A DNA stretch of 64,000 bases from Symbiodinium natans (GCA_905221605.1 CAJNDS010002318.1:188001-252000); one strand, 5' to 3'. Positions 20,636 through 31,012 are shown, counted from the first letter of the stretch. Numbers and translations are program-made. The notes: generated from the sequence alone by a model not told the origin.

Positions 20636-20745
20636 CTACACCCTAAACCCTCAACCCTCAACCCTAAACCCTAAACCCTCAACCCTCAACCCTCAACCCT
20701 AAACCCTACACCCCAAACCCTAAACCCTAAACCCTAAACCCTGGG
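20636..20745. repeat. Telomere-like array (CCCTAAA / CCCTCAA)
   Basis: About 15 mixed units; a second block of CCCCAAA/CCCTAAA lies at 20905-21000. Both are in the intron 20611-21028. Confidence 0.9.
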
Positions 20746-21028
20746 GGTTGCTGGGGTTGCTGGCGTTGCGCGGAATTCTGTGTTCAGGTGTTTAGGGAAT
20801 TCATTGCGGTGTGGCCCTTGCCGAAACTCAGGTTGCCAGCAGATGTTTCAGGGTTTGGGAAGTAGATTTCCGGGTTAGTCAGCCTTAACAGCCCATTTTT
20901 CTACCCTAAACCCCTAAACCCTAAACCTGAACCCCAAACCCCAAACCCCAAACCCCAAACCCTAAACCCCTAAACCTAAACCTTAAATCCTAAACCCCAT
21001 TCCCACTTCTCCTGTGCGTTGCTTGCAG

Positions 21029-21106
21029 GGGCGATCTGGGCTTATCAGTTGGACGTGTCGGGTGGCGAAGTGAGCGTCCACAACTCGACAGCTTATGACG
21101 ATGGAG
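21029..21106 (+). CDS. Pmp rung exon
   Basis: 78 nt, phase 1-1. It reads AIWAYQLDVSGGEVSV then HNSTAYDDG. Good acceptor TTGCTTGCAG; donor GCTCTG. Confidence 0.87.
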
Positions 21107-21585
21107 GCTCTGCTTTCTACTGGTTCTTCGTCGGGAAGGAGGGAATTCCTCATAGTCCCATTTACGAAAATCCTTTTAAGGGATTAGATTGGGCGGCGAG
21201 AACCAGTAGGGCTGTCGAGTGCTTGTCGCAAGCATGTGAAGTGCGACGCATTTGGTGAAGATGCCTATTGGGCGTCGTTTTTGGGACTTCCTTGTGGGTG
21301 GTTGTGCAGGTTGAGGTTGGTAGATTGGTAGATAGAGTCACCCAAAAAAACTGCGCTCTACCAAGGGCCCAATAACCCATCCAGGAAGCATTGCCTTTAA
21401 CCACATATAGGGATCCTTTCTATGCGTTAAGCGGTGTATTTCTCAACGGGGTGTATGGTAACACCGTACCCTCTACATCTCCTAGGGTTTAGGGTTCAGG
21501 GTTCAGGGTTTAGGGTTTAGGGTTTAGGGGACTTCAACCAGTGGTGTCGAAAAATGGAGGGGGGGGGAATTCCGAGTCACTCCAG

Positions 21586-21663
21586 GCGCGGTCTTTGTCC
21601 GAAGCCTGAGCGTCTGGGGTGGAGAGCTGCTGGTCCAGGATGCCTCGGCTGGGGGCGCGGGAG
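21586..21663 (+). CDS. Pmp rung exon
   Basis: 78 nt, phase 1-1. It reads AVFVRSLSVWGGELLV then QDASAGGAG. Acceptor CTCCAG; donor GCCGGT. It immediately precedes the GGGTTGA satellite. Confidence 0.86.
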
Positions 21664-21689
21664 GCCGGTGTGACCTCTCTTGAGGGTTT

Positions 21690-22156
<467 letters not shown>

Positions 22157-22580
22157 GTGTCATTGAAGGGGTGTGCTGGTGCTACAAGCACCCAGGCGCG
22201 CCTCCACTTGTTGAGCCCCACCCCCGCTTGTGCTCCACCCTTGATTTTGACCTTTGTCGGGTTTAGTGCATGTCATTCCTGTTGACAGTCGAAGGAGGCC
22301 CCCCCTCGAGGCCCCTGCAGGTGTCCGGCAGGCTTCGCTGTCTGAGGGTTGGTGTTGGGGGCGTTGCAAGGGTTCGGTGTGTTCGCCCCGCTCGACGGCC
22401 CCCAGCTCACTCAGCGTTTGCCCAGGTCGACGGCCCGAGCTCACTCAGTGGCTTAAGGTTAGCTTAACCAAACATGTGGGTACGTCCCCCCAAATAGCAC
22501 ACAATCCCGCTTCTACAGGGCTTCGCATGTTAGTTGGGACTCCTCACGCCAGCAAAGCCTTTTGGGCAGCTTTTGGGCAG

Positions 22581-22679
22581 GCTGCATCTTCGTGTACCAC
22601 GGTCCACACAGCTCGGGGGTTTTCAACCAGTCTGGTGGCCTCGTGGACCTCAGAGGCTGCCATGCCTCTGAGTGTGGAG
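22581..22679 (+). CDS. Pmp rung exon, long variant (33 residues)
   Basis: 99 nt, phase 1-1. It reads CIFVYHGPHSSGVFNQ, then SGGLVDLRGCHASECG. An insertion of about seven residues lies before the SGG turn; the end SECGG fits the ladder. Acceptor GGGCAG; donor GCAGCG. A possible further piece upstream (22270-22430) is not resolved. Confidence 0.75.
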
Positions 22680-22822
22680 GCAGCGCCCGGATTTCGGGGT
22701 CAGGTTGATAGGGTTGTAGGTTATGGTTTTCGACTGCACGGTTTAGGGCCTTAGGGTTCAGCGCCTAGGGGTTTTGACACGCTTCCTTCGGGCCTCGTGG
22801 TGGGGGCTTGTTGCATGGGCAG

Positions 22823-22887
22823 GTGCGCTGCACGCAGCACAGGTCGACAAGGCCGCGGCCGCGCAACTGACGGTCCGACACAGCGAG
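22823..22887 (+). CDS. Pmp rung exon, first half of a split rung
   Basis: 65 nt, phase 1 to phase 0. It reads ALHAAQVDKAAAAQLTV then RHSE. It ends GAG|GCTTAT (GC donor). Joined to 23007 it gives HSEAGRGAGICA, the usual S-x-A-x3-G-A-[ILV] passage, so this rung is split by an extra intron. Confidence 0.7.
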
Positions 22888-23006
22888 GCTTATGGGGTCC
22901 TCGAAAACCGAATCCCTCAACCCTAAACACTCAACCCCACACCTTAAGTCCCAAACCCGAATCTCCCCCACATACCACCCCTCCCCCCACCCGGTTTCTG
23001 CCACAG

Positions 23007-23054
23007 GCGGGCCGCGGCGCTGGGATCTGCGCCTTGCAAAACTCTGACATTCAG
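23007..23054 (+). CDS. Pmp micro-exon, 16 residues
   Basis: 48 nt, phase 0-0, reading AGRGAGICALQNSDIQ. Acceptor CCACAG; canonical donor GTGGGC. Joined to 23296 it gives NSDIQ-AKNLRVYNCSAKS, which continues the beta-helix pattern without a phase change. Confidence 0.7.
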
Positions 23055-23295
23055 GTGGGCCCTCGTCCCCAGCACTCATGGGTTTAGGGCCAGGGTTCCT
23101 GCTTCATCTCGGTGGGTGTCCTTCTGAGGTGCGTCAGGCTCTCAGGGCATGCAACTTCTTGGGTTTTGGGAGATCATTGCTTTACTTTGAAAGCGCGATC
23201 CTTTTCTAGATGACAGTCTCCCGCTGCCTTGCGCTTGGACCCTTCCGAAAACGGGGTTGCTGTCATGATCTGGTGCTGTTTAGCGTGGCGGGCAG

Positions 23296-23713
23296 GCCAA
23301 GAATTTGCGAGTCTACAATTGCTCGGCGAAGAGCTACGGCGGCTGCTTCTTTTTTCGCGATGGCGCACAGTTCCGGGGCCCGCTTTCGCTGGAAGATTGC
23401 AGGGCGAAAGGCTCGGGTGGGGCCATTTGGGGCCAGGGCCGGCTTCAGGTGGAGCGGCTGCGCTGCCTTGGCTGCCACGCTCCCGTGGCCGCGGTCCTCC
23501 ATTCGGAGGATGGCCGTGCCCGGCTTGGGAAGGTGGAGGTCGCAGATCCCCGGCGCCAGGCCCTGACCTCCACCCTGGCAGCCGACTCCAACTCGACGAT
23601 CGCGATTGCCTCCCTGGACTGCCTCTTTGCCCGCAGCTGCTCTGTGACCGGGCGTGCTCAGGTGGGACGGCTCCGCTGCCAGCGCGGGGAGGGCCGGCAG
23701 CTCCTGGGTACAG
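23296..23713 (+). CDS. Large Pmp/Cys exon
   Basis: 418 nt, phase 0 to phase 1. It holds several rungs without introns: VYNCSAKSYGGCFFF, LSLEDCRAKGSGGAIWG and others further on. The GG-A-I motif and the repeated N/D-C-x-A spacing tie it to the ladder. It has more Cys than the small exons, marking the change to the Cys-rich neck. It ends GGT ACA G|GTGACG (GT donor); the next exon (GT GAG GGC) keeps the frame. Confidence 0.8.
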
Positions 23714-23796
23714 GTGACGACCAATTCTTTTTAAGAACCCCCCCAAAAATATAAGAATATTCTTCCTTTTAAGGGTCGTGTTTTTTTGCGTGTCCT

Positions 23797-24078
23797 ACCC
23801 TAAACCCTGAACCCTAAACCCTACACCCTAAACCCTAAACCCTAAACCCTAAACCCTAAACATGATAGGTGAGGGCATCGATGACATCGATGGTGTCGCC
23901 TGCCAGACTTGCCCGGTGGGGAAGACGCGCCTCGTCATGTTGGACGAGGCACGAAAAACCCATGGATTTTGGAAGATCCGGGGTTTAGGGTTAGGGTTTA
24001 GGGTTTTAGGGTTTAGGGTTTAGTGTTTAGGGTTTAGGGTTTTGGGTTCAGGGCTTAGGGTTTAGGGTTTAGGGTTTT
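23797..24078. repeat. Telomere-like arrays on both sides of a neck exon
   Basis: CCCTAAA units at 23797-23863 precede the exon at 23869; TTTAGGG units at 23980-24078 follow it, in opposite orientation. A CCCTAAG block at 24215-24316 lies further along in the same intron. Confidence 0.9.
23869..23952 (+). CDS. Cys-rich neck exon, start of GCC2/GCC3-like region
   Basis: 84 nt. It reads GIDDIDGVACQTCPVGKTRL; the C-x2-C-P-x-G spacing is typical of Cys-rich GCC2/GCC3 or ephrin-receptor-like repeats. The 5' phase matches 23713. The 3' border is less sure: a GA donor after GCA C fits the phase of 24334. Confidence 0.65.
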
Positions 24079-24333
24079 GAATGGGTTCATGGACTCCCCC
24101 GCAACAAAGTCGCGTTGTGTTCCAGTGACATTCTAGTGCTACACCCCTTCCAAAAAGACCTCAAGGGTCCTGCTTCAACTTTTCGTGTGCCCCTGTGGGT
24201 TCCCCGGGTTTCAGGTTCCCTAGGCCCTAAGCCCTAAGCCCTAAACCCTAAGCCCTAAGCCCTAAGCCCTAAGCCCTAAGCCCTAAGCCCTAAACCTTAA
24301 ACCCTAAACCCTAAAGCCGGTTTTGGGTACCAG

Positions 24334-24428
24334 GGTCCTGCCAGGCACGGTGCACCCCGTGTCCTCGGGTTGGCAACCTCAGCATCTTCTGCACGGCAAC
24401 GGAGCTTGAGCTACCTCCCGGATACATG
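24334..24428 (+). CDS. Cys-rich neck exon
   Basis: 95 nt in the Cys frame: SCQARCTPCPRVGNLSIFC, ending ELELPPGYM. The L-P-P-G-Y-M end followed by V (25096) is characteristic of GCC2/GCC3 neck regions. Donor GCCAGG, phase 0, agrees with the next exon. Confidence 0.65.
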
Positions 24429-25095
24429 GCCAGGGCCTTTGAATAGCCACAACCCCTTAAGAAAGGCCCTTATTCTACCCTATACCCCCTTAAAAAATAC
24501 GTGGGCGGCTATATTAGGGGGCGGCGGGGGCCAAGATGTCTACACGAGCCTTCAGGTACGAGCTTGACCTCTCTCTAAACCATACCAACCCTAAATCGTA
24601 AATCCAAACCTGAAACCTTAAACCCTAAAGCCTGAACCGAAACCCTGAACATGAAATCCGAAAGCGGCAAGCCCTACAAAGCGCACTCTTGGGCTCAGGG
24701 CTCAGAGTTGAGAATAATCGGGGGCCTGCCTCTTTACGAGGGGTTCCCTGAGCGTATGGATCATGCGCTTTTGGGAATCTCCAAGGGTGCCCGTGGTTTT
24801 TGGAGCTACCCATCTGGGAACCCTGAACCCCCAGGCCCTATGGCACCCTCATTTCTCCGGGCTTGTTGGGACTCCCGAGGCTCTGAGGTTTAAGGGGCTC
24901 ATAGTGTTCAGGAAAGATGGATGAGGGCCATTGCACGGCCGAGCACGACAGAAGAAGCCAAGATCCCTGAAACCCTTAGCCCCTACGACCCTGGAGCATG
25001 CCTGAAACTGTCCTTAGCAAACTTTCAAGCCCCTGAATCCTAAACGATGCTGAACCCTCTAGCCTCCCAAAATTGTCGCGGTTGTTCACGCCCAG

Positions 25096-25150
25096 GTGGA
25101 CGTGAACCGCGCTGAGGCCATCGACTTCTCCAACTGGTACCGGTGCCCCA
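25096..25150 (+). CDS. Cys-rich neck exon
   Basis: 55 nt, phase 0 to phase 1. It reads VDVNRAEAIDFSNWYRCP and ends at the canonical donor GTGAGT. Joined to 25539 it gives C-P-K-P, leading to the second Cys pair. Confidence 0.72.
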
Positions 25151-25224
25151 GTGAGTTGGCTCCTTGTCATGTGCTTGTGAGCTAAAGAATTTCAAGTATA
25201 AACTCGAAATAAGAGTACACATGC

Positions 25225-25480
25225 CATCCTCCTCTCGTCGTAGGAGGAGTAGGAGGAGTAGGAGGAGTAGGAGGAGTAGGTGGAGTAGGTGGAGAGGGAG
25301 GAGAGGGAGGAGTAGGAGGAGTAGGTGGAGAGGGAGGAGTAGGAGGAGGAGGAGGAGTAGGAGAAGTAGGACGAGTAGGAGAAGCCGGAGCAGGGGCAGG
25401 GGTAGGAGTAGGAGTAGGAGTAGCAGTAGAGCAGTAGCAGTGGCAGTATATAGCAGTAGCACTAGCAGTAGCAGTAGTTT
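25225..25480. repeat. GGAGTA / GGAGAG hexamer-triplet minisatellite
   Basis: Tandem GTAGGA units with GGAGAG, GGAGCAG and GCAGTA variants. Predicted Arg/Ser and poly-Leu peptides here are artefacts of the repeat. It lies in the intron 25151-25538. Confidence 0.95.
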
Positions 25481-25538
25481 GTAGTCAGATCAATAGCAAG
25501 CATCCTTTCCCAACATGCTACACCCTTATTCTCAACAG

Positions 25539-25605
25539 AGCCCAAATCTCAAGCCCCTATGTCCGTTAAGGCCTGCCCTGGTGGCCACCTCAACGCCAGT
25601 AGCAG
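25539..25605 (+). CDS. Cys-rich neck exon
   Basis: 67 nt, phase 1 to phase 2. It reads KPKSQAPMSVKACPGGHL then NASS. It has a good pyrimidine-rich acceptor CTCAACAG. The A-C-P-G-G core is a hallmark of this kind of neck. A GC donor (AG|GCCTGG) fits the phase of 26332. Confidence 0.68.
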
Positions 25606-25689
25606 GCCTGGGATTCCGGTGCAGGACAGGCCAGCTATGAGTGGATAGGGGTTTACGGTGGGTTGGTGGTGTTGGCGTTAGGAAGGAGT

Positions 25690-25892
25690 TCAACCCTAAA
25701 CCCTAAACCCTAAACCCTAAACCCTAAACCCTAAACCCTAAACCCTAAACCCTAAACCCTAAACCCTAAACCCTAAACCCTAAACCCTAAACCCTAAACC
25801 CTAAACCCTAAACCCTAAACCCTAAACCCTAAACCCTAAACCCTCAAACCCTAAACCCTCAACCCTAAACCCTAAACCCTAAACCCTAAACG
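25690..25892. repeat. Telomere-like array (CCCTAAA)n, 29 units
   Basis: One of the longest nearly perfect intronic arrays (about 200 bp). A TTTAGGG array in opposite orientation lies at 26038-26107 in the same intron. Confidence 0.95.
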
Positions 25893-26331
25893 TTCAGCAT
25901 CCAGGGGCCTGCACACCCCGGCGCTCTTAAAAGGCCGGGGATGGCTGGGCTTGTGAGGCTTCAAGGAAGGAGGAGCCTGCTGTTGTATCTGACTGTGCTA
26001 CTGGTCATGACTATGTTCCTGCTCAAAAGTCCTGGTAGTTAGGGTTTAGGGTTTAGGGTTGAGGGTTTAGGGTTTAGGGTGTAGGGTTTAGGGTTTAGGG
26101 TTAGGTCCCTGGCGGAGGTGGCGGTGGGAGGCATGAGGCTGGAAGGCGGGACATGGAGGGTGCGGAGGCAGTAAGCCAAGCAGCCGCACTCAAGTGCAGG
26201 AGCTGGTGCCCATGTGCGCAGAAGGCTACAGTGGTTCAGGGATCCTTGGCAAGAAGGGCGGGGAGAGAGGGGCCTTAGCGGCATGCTCTCCTTAACAGCT
26301 CCGACACTAAGCCTCTGTTGGGCACCACAAG

Positions 26332-26480
26332 GTGCGTGGACTGCGCCGTGGGCTACGCGCGTGCAGACAGCGACATCCTGCAATGCGTGCGCTGTGCGAA
26401 GTGGTCCAGCTCCCCCGGCAAGGCAGATGAGGGGTTGGCAAGGCCTTCCTGCCAGAAATGCTACTTGGGGTTTATGGGTA
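26332..26480 (+). CDS. Cys-rich neck exon, three C-x2-C pairs
   Basis: In the frame joined from 25605 it reads CVDCAVGYARADSDILQCVR, then C-A-K-W, and further on PSCQKCYLGF in the same frame. C-V-D-C-A-x-G-Y is EGF/GCC2-like. The 3' border is unclear: GC donor AAG|GCAGAT (26430) is in phase 0 with the next exon, but this would drop the last Cys pair. Confidence 0.65.
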
Positions 26481-26587
26481 TTTCTTGAAAACATTCCACG
26501 CTCAATCCCGCCTAACATGGAAGTGTGGATAGCAAGGAGAATCAAGGCAAAGTAGGGTAGTTAAGTTTTACTTGGTATTCAAAGAAC

Positions 26588-26659
26588 CCAATACCCGTTC
26601 AATAATGGGAATATGCCTGATCAGCGGAAGCTGAGGTGTATTCCTTCAGGGGGTATTGG
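26588..26659. mobile_element. Short inverted-repeat element
   Basis: 72 bp bounded by CCAATACCC and its complement GGGTATTGG. Only one copy was seen here, so it could be a chance hairpin. Confidence 0.35.
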
Positions 26660-26779
26660 ACGGCGGGGTGAGAGGAAGAGGAGTGCCAAACCTTATCCCA
26701 AAACCCAAAACCCCTAAACCCCCAAAGCCGCAAAAACCTCACAAACCGTAGAAACTGCAAAGCCTAAAACCTACGGTCC

Positions 26780-26855
26780 CAGGTGGAAACCCTAAACCCA
26801 AAACCCTAAACCCAAAACCCTAAACCCTAGACCCTAAACCCTAAACCCTCAAACC
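26780..26855. repeat. Telomere-like array (CCCTAAA, CCCAAAA)
   Basis: Short variant array directly before the acceptor CCAG of the first membrane exon. Confidence 0.85.
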
Positions 26856-26857
26856 AG

Positions 26858-26935
26858 GTGGCTTTGTATGTCTTCTTTGTCCTGTTGAAAAGCCTTGGCC
26901 TCTTTGCCTTTGCCGTGTTCAGTGCCGCGGGCTCG
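26858..26935 (+). CDS. Membrane-module exon 1 (TM helix)
   Basis: 78 nt, phase 0-0. It reads ALYVFFVLLKSLGLFAFAVF, a clear hydrophobic helix, ending SAAGS. Donor GTCACA, phase 0, agrees with 27201. Confidence 0.75.
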
Positions 26936-27076
26936 GTCACATGTTCTGCGGCAGACCTTAAACCTTGTGTATAATCCGAACAAAGTCTACACTCCTTGTA
27001 CATCTCAGGCCCGCTAAGCCTTGAAGCACATCATAGGAACCTCAAGCAGCCTTGCACATTTCTTACAAAGTCCTTG

Positions 27077-27180
27077 CACCCTAAACCCTAAACCCTAAAC
27101 CCAAAAACCCTAACCCCTAAACCCTAAACCCTAACCCCTAAACCCTAACCCCTAAACCCTAAACCCTAAACCCTAAACGT
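27077..27180. repeat. Telomere-like array (CCCTAAA)n
   Basis: About 14 variant units including CCCCTAA. Confidence 0.9.
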
Positions 27181-27200
27181 CTTGGAACAGAATCTCCAAG

Positions 27201-27305
27201 GTCAAGCGCAGTACGCGGAAGGGCCGGAGGGCCTCCAGCTCGGCGCTGCTCAACCAGCTCATGTCCTTCGCAGCTGTGGCCGGCATCACCATGCAGCTTG
27301 GAATA
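27201..27305 (+). CDS. Membrane-module exon 2 (basic loop and helix)
   Basis: 105 nt, phase 0-0. It reads VKRSTRKGRRASSSALLN then QLMSFAAVAGITMQLGI. A strongly basic stretch before a helix suggests a cytosolic loop (positive-inside rule). Donor GTTCCT. Confidence 0.72.
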
Positions 27306-27320
27306 GTTCCTAGTAGTCTT

Positions 27321-27435
27321 CCCTAAACCCTAAACCCTAAACCCTAAACCCTAAACCCTAAACCCTAAACCCTAAACCCTAAACCCTAAACCCTAAACCC
27401 TAAACCCTAAACCCTAAACCCTAAACCCTAAACTT
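27321..27435. repeat. Telomere-like array (CCCTAAA)n
   Basis: About 16 nearly perfect units beginning 15 bp after the exon. Confidence 0.95.
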
Positions 27436-28080
27436 AGGGTCCCTAAAAAATGATACTGTAAGAACCCCTAAGGGTCCCTGCCACAATTGAAAACGCTTGC
27501 GCGCGCCGCCTCGGCAGCCGGGCCGGCCCCAGGACAGGGGGGGTGGGGGGGGGGGGGGGGGGGGGGGGGGGGTTTTTGAGGCACTCCCCCTGTAGGAGCC
27601 ACCGACAAGCGGGACCCTCCACGGCATCGGTTTGCAGCTCCTCCAAGGGATTGGGGGGGGTCCCACAGGGCGGGGGGGGGGGTTGCGTCAGAAAATTTGG
27701 CACGGGGGGAAGGGTTGGGTTAGGGGGAAGGAGGCCCGATCCGGGTCTGCTTGTTCCAGACGCTTCTCGGCAGGAAGCCGAGGCGAATTATACCAGAAGA
27801 ACCCCTTACTTGAAGGTTCATGGTACTTACTAACCAATTATAACTGGGCTTATACCCCTACTTATAAGTGGGATAACCCCTATAAGGCCCTTTAGGGGTA
27901 TTATACGTAGGGTTATAAGTACAGGTATAATTGGTTAGTAAGTACCATGAACCTTCAAGTAGGGTCCCTATATAAATGATACTGTAAGAAACCCTTAGGG
28001 TCCCTATCATAATTATACCAGAAGAACCCCTTAGGATCCCTATTATACATATACTATAAGAACCCTTAGGGTCCTTTTTT
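27430..28080. repeat. 'agggtccctatnataatt' repeat with G-run and MITE insertion
   Basis: Units like TTAGGGTCCCTAT followed by 'atactgtaagaaccc' occur at 27434-27480, 27780-27806 and 27962-28078. A G-run of about 30 bases lies at 27541-27572. The family B element (27807-27961) is inserted into one of the units. Confidence 0.7.
27807..27961. mobile_element. MITE-like inverted-repeat element, family B, copy 2
   Basis: 155 bp with the same long inverted ends as 6751-6906 (TACTTGAAGGTTCATGG and complement) and closely similar inside. Flanks are 'agaacccct' and 'gggtccct'. Compared with the neighbouring repeat unit 'ccccttaggatccct', this is consistent with insertion at a TA dinucleotide. Confidence 0.85.
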
Positions 28081-28185
28081 TTTTTTTTAAGGTATAAGCA
28101 CCAACCCTTTTCTAATTATCAAGGGAGTGTGTGCAGTGGAGCAGTTCTAGTGCTTTGCACCCCAGGAGTTGGAAGTCTTTCTTTT

Positions 28186-28262
28186 AGGGTTTTAGGGTTT
28201 TAGGGTTTTAGGGTTTAGGGTTTAGGGTTTCGGGTTAGGTTTAGGGTTTAGGGTTTAGGGGG
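28186..28262. repeat. Telomere-like array (TTTTAGGG / TTTAGGG)
   Basis: About ten units directly next to the family C element. Confidence 0.9.
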
Positions 28263-28350
28263 GACCCCAAATATAGACCCCCAATTCGTAGCATTCCCTT
28301 AAAATAAGGACCTCAATGAGGTACCCCTACTTTCGGAAACCCCCCATATG
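28262..28350. mobile_element. MITE-like element, family C, copy 2 (one end lost)
   Basis: Reverse orientation to the copy at 17487; it ends 'tttcggaaaccccccatat'. The other terminus is missing and replaced by the TTTAGGG array. The following 28350-28760 could contain another membrane-module exon (28380-28500 is open) but the frame is not decided. Confidence 0.6.
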
Positions 28351-28763
28351 TGTCAATCAGGTGTGTGTTCGTGCAGCTAGGCTATGTCAAGCTACTACTC
28401 GTACCTGCTCATGTCTACCGTGTTCGCTCGGGGCCCAGGTCGGGCGCCATGCAGACCAACACCTTCAAGGAGGATCTCCACAGTGCAGCGCAGGTGCCCA
28501 GCATACCCCAAAACCTCCCAAAGGGCATGTAATCCAGACCTCGTGTGTCTCTTACTCCTCCCCTGGTGTTCTCCGTCACCTGGCCAGGTTGCCTTCCGGC
28601 TCTTTTCGCTGCCAGTGTCCGTGGCCCAAGGGGAAGCTGGCGCCAGCGGTGGCATGTCTCTGGGCTGGATTTAGAGTGAATTTTGAATTTCTATGGGTTT
28701 CTATGATCCCTGCATACCCTTAAAGGCCCATAGGAATTTAAACTATCATTGGGTCCCCCCCAG

Positions 28764-28851
28764 GTCTGGCGAGTGCCTTCTGGAGCAGCTGGGCGTGGTG
28801 AAGGATCTGCCCCACACGCACGCAGTGATGTCCCTGTGGCCGGCGCTGCTT
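28764..28851 (+). CDS. Membrane-module exon 3
   Basis: 88 nt, ending in phase 0 at GTCGCG. It reads SGECLLEQLGVVKDL then PHTHAVMSLWPALL. A single Cys before a short loop and a Pro-containing helix fits the GCC2/GCC3 membrane module. The exon before it is uncertain. Confidence 0.65.
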
Positions 28852-29034
28852 GTCGCGCCTTGGCCTGCACATGGCAGCCCTCGAAATCTGGGTTCGGCAT
28901 GGAGCAGCTGTGCAAAATCGCAGCATGAGCGAGTCACGTCTACAGCCTTATTTAAGCAGTTCTGCCCCGAATGGTTCGCGGAATCTCGGGTGTCCGCACC
29001 GCGGTGCACATTCACATGCATGCACAAGATCCAG

Positions 29035-29142
29035 GTAGTTCTCGCCATTGTGAAGGGCGGCTGGTTGGCCGTGGTTGTCGGTGTTAACGTGTTCCTGCCG
29101 GCCTTCGTTGCCGGGTTCGGCAAGCAGCTCGGCACCCGTTGG
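29035..29142 (+). CDS. Membrane-module exon 4 (TM helix)
   Basis: Phase 0. It reads VVLAIVKGGWLAVVVGVNVF then LPAFVAGFGKQLGTRW. The join to the exon before gives ALL-VVLAI, one continuous helix. A GA donor (GAGTAG) is assumed because an in-frame TAG follows. Confidence 0.65.
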
Positions 29143-29460
29143 GAGTAGGATGCATCGTGGTGCCACGGTCTAGCGCTCTAGCGGCAGGAGACGAGCTCAA
29201 AGGAGCCGCACTTTCAGAGGTCGCTGCGTGTCATCTGCAGGTACCTCGTGTCATTCCGGCTGCGCCCAGAGAGTTACCTGGACATCGGGGAGCCTCGTGC
29301 GCACCCAGGTTGTCGGAGGGGTTTAGGCTTTAGGGTTTGGGCGCTTCCACACCTCAGGACCCCTACGGGATTCGAGGACGTAAGCCAGGGTCCATTCTAG
29401 TAGGCCGTTGGCCTAATGGCGTGGAGGGCATCAGGCGCTGAAGTCACAAATCAAAGGTGC

Positions 29461-29650
29461 ACTTAGGGTTTAGGTTTACCCGAGAGGGACGGGCACTTGC
29501 ATAGTACCATGATTCGTGCTATCCTCTAAGGGTACCAATATAGTCCCTTACCTCCTTTAAAGGGTTCTTATGTATGGGCCCTTGATCTGTATAGGGTATA
29601 TAAGAAGTATATGGCCCATACTAATGGACCATGAAACTACCCTTAGGTGA
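29461..29650. mobile_element. Inverted-repeat element, family E
   Basis: The segment 29524-29646 has 'cctctaaggg' and 'cccttaggtg' ends and inner blocks 'tatgggccctt' and 'atggcccata'. Related blocks ('catgggccctt') occur at 33452-33530 and 47928-48018. The family is diverged and its ends are approximate. Confidence 0.5.
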
Positions 29651-29780
29651 TCAGATATTATTGCTAATGACTCTTATTACTCTTACCTACTCTTCTTGTG
29701 GTGCTTTGGTCTTCTCTCGCTGACTACTAGTAGTGCTTAAGCTCTTCTTTGTGTTGCTCCTTCTGCCGTGATGCTTTCAG

Positions 29781-29903
29781 GACCTGCGCTGGCACTTCCT
29801 CCCCCCAGATCCCCACACAACCTCCTACCTCGGATTGCGGATCTCGTTGGTGGCCTTGGTCATCATCGGCTTAGTGGCTGCCAGTGCTGGAAGCTGGATC
29901 TAC
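29781..29903 (+). CDS. Membrane-module exon 5 (TM helix)
   Basis: 123 nt, phase 0-0. It reads DLRWHFLPPDPHTTSYLG, then LRISLVALVIIGLVAASAG, then SWIY. Acceptor TGCTTTCAG; donor GTGGTG. Confidence 0.75.
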
Positions 29904-30100
29904 GTGGTGCCCGGCCGCAGATGTGTGAGGAGCCTGATTGTTTCTGTGGGCTAGGGATTGAACTGAGCTCCACTCCCAAAGGACCGAACCCGAAGTAGCC
30001 CTAAACCCCAAACTCTGAACCCTAAACCCCCAAGCTCTGAACCCTAAACCCTAAACCCTAAACCCTAAACCCTAAATCCTAAGCCTCTTGCCTCTTGGAG

Positions 30101-30184
30101 GTGCGGTCAAGAAAGGCGGAGGCGTTGCAAGCGCACGTTTCCTACCTCGTCCAATCCTACCGCCCAGAATGTGCTGCTTGGGAG
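30101..30184 (+). CDS. Membrane-module exon 6, Y-R-P-E signature
   Basis: 84 nt, phase 0-0. It reads VRSRKAEALQAHVSYL then VQSYRPECAAWE. The 'Y-L-x2-S-Y-R-P-E-x3-W-E' passage followed by V-E-x2-V-R-K (30700) is a recurrent signature of the C-terminal membrane module in protist GCC2/GCC3 proteins. Donor GCCCCA. A CCCTAAA array (29996-30085) precedes it. Confidence 0.78.
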
Positions 30185-30239
30185 GCCCCAACTCTGAATG
30201 AATCCACTGGGCCTCTTATTAAATGTTCGTAGTAGTTTG

Positions 30240-30331
30240 GGATGTTCCCCTTAGACTAACAGTCCTGAATAGGGATTATAGTAACCCCCTATTCTTATTC
30301 TTATCCTGTTAGAATCCGGGGGGAACATCCC
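30240..30331. mobile_element. MITE-like element, family D, copy 2
   Basis: Ends GGATGTTCCCC and GGGGAACATCC; the inside 'gactaacagtcctgaat' matches copy 1 at 19132-19226. Confidence 0.75.
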
Positions 30332-30699
30332 AAGTAGTAGTATGAATATGAATACTAATATTAGTATCGAGTATTAGTGTGGATATGAATATGAAATTAG
30401 TATTGCTATTCTTTTGATTATTCTGTTAGCCCGTGTTTTGGGGTCGTCAATGGGCTAGAGTCTGTTGATTTCGGTTGTGGGGCTCACGGGTGAAATACGC
30501 TGCTTTTGGAGTCCCTGAAGCTCTTTGACAGACAGCAAGAGATCGGCTCCCTTGTCGGGGCTGGGGACAGCCCTAGACCCTAAGCCCGAAGCCCTAAGCC
30601 CGAAGCCCTAAACCCTAAACCCTAAACCCCAAACCCTGAACCCTAAACCCTAAACCCTAAACCGCGGATTTTGGGTCCGGGGGCCTTGCCCGACGCCAG

Positions 30700-30720
30700 G
30701 TGGAGCGGCTGGTGCGCAAG
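30700..30720 (+). CDS. Membrane-module micro-exon 7 (7 residues)
   Basis: 21 nt, phase 0-0, reading VERLVRK. Acceptor CGCCAG; donor GCTGGA. It joins as W-E-V-E-R-L-V-R-K-V-A-L, which fits the module exactly. Its small size makes it easy to miss. A CCCTAAA array (30570-30665) precedes it. Confidence 0.65.
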
Positions 30721-31012
30721 GCTGGACAGGGGGGAGTGGTGTCTATTCCGCCTTGCTGCGTCGCCAGGGTTTAGGGTTTAGGGTGATGGCAGCAGCTATT
30801 TTTGCACCATAATGCGGGTACACGGCGAGTGCATAGTCTGTATTCTTTCTTAGGGTAAGAACTTGTTTGAAGTTCCTCAACAGCAATCCGGATTGGGTTC
30901 CAGGGGTTCTAGGGTTTGGGGAATCTGGGCCTGAAATCTAAACCCTAAACCCTAAACCCTAAACCCGAAACCCTAAACCCTAAACAATAACCCCCTAAAC
31001 GTGCTGTGGCAG

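Noticed and set aside
23174-23746. 190-codon and 153-codon minus-strand ORFs
   Set aside because: Shadows of the + strand Pmp/Cys exon 23296-23713, whose phases match its neighbours.
25040-25484. Poly-Leu minus-strand and Arg/Ser plus-strand ORFs
   Set aside because: GTAGGA minisatellite; the real coding there is the 55-nt exon at 25096.
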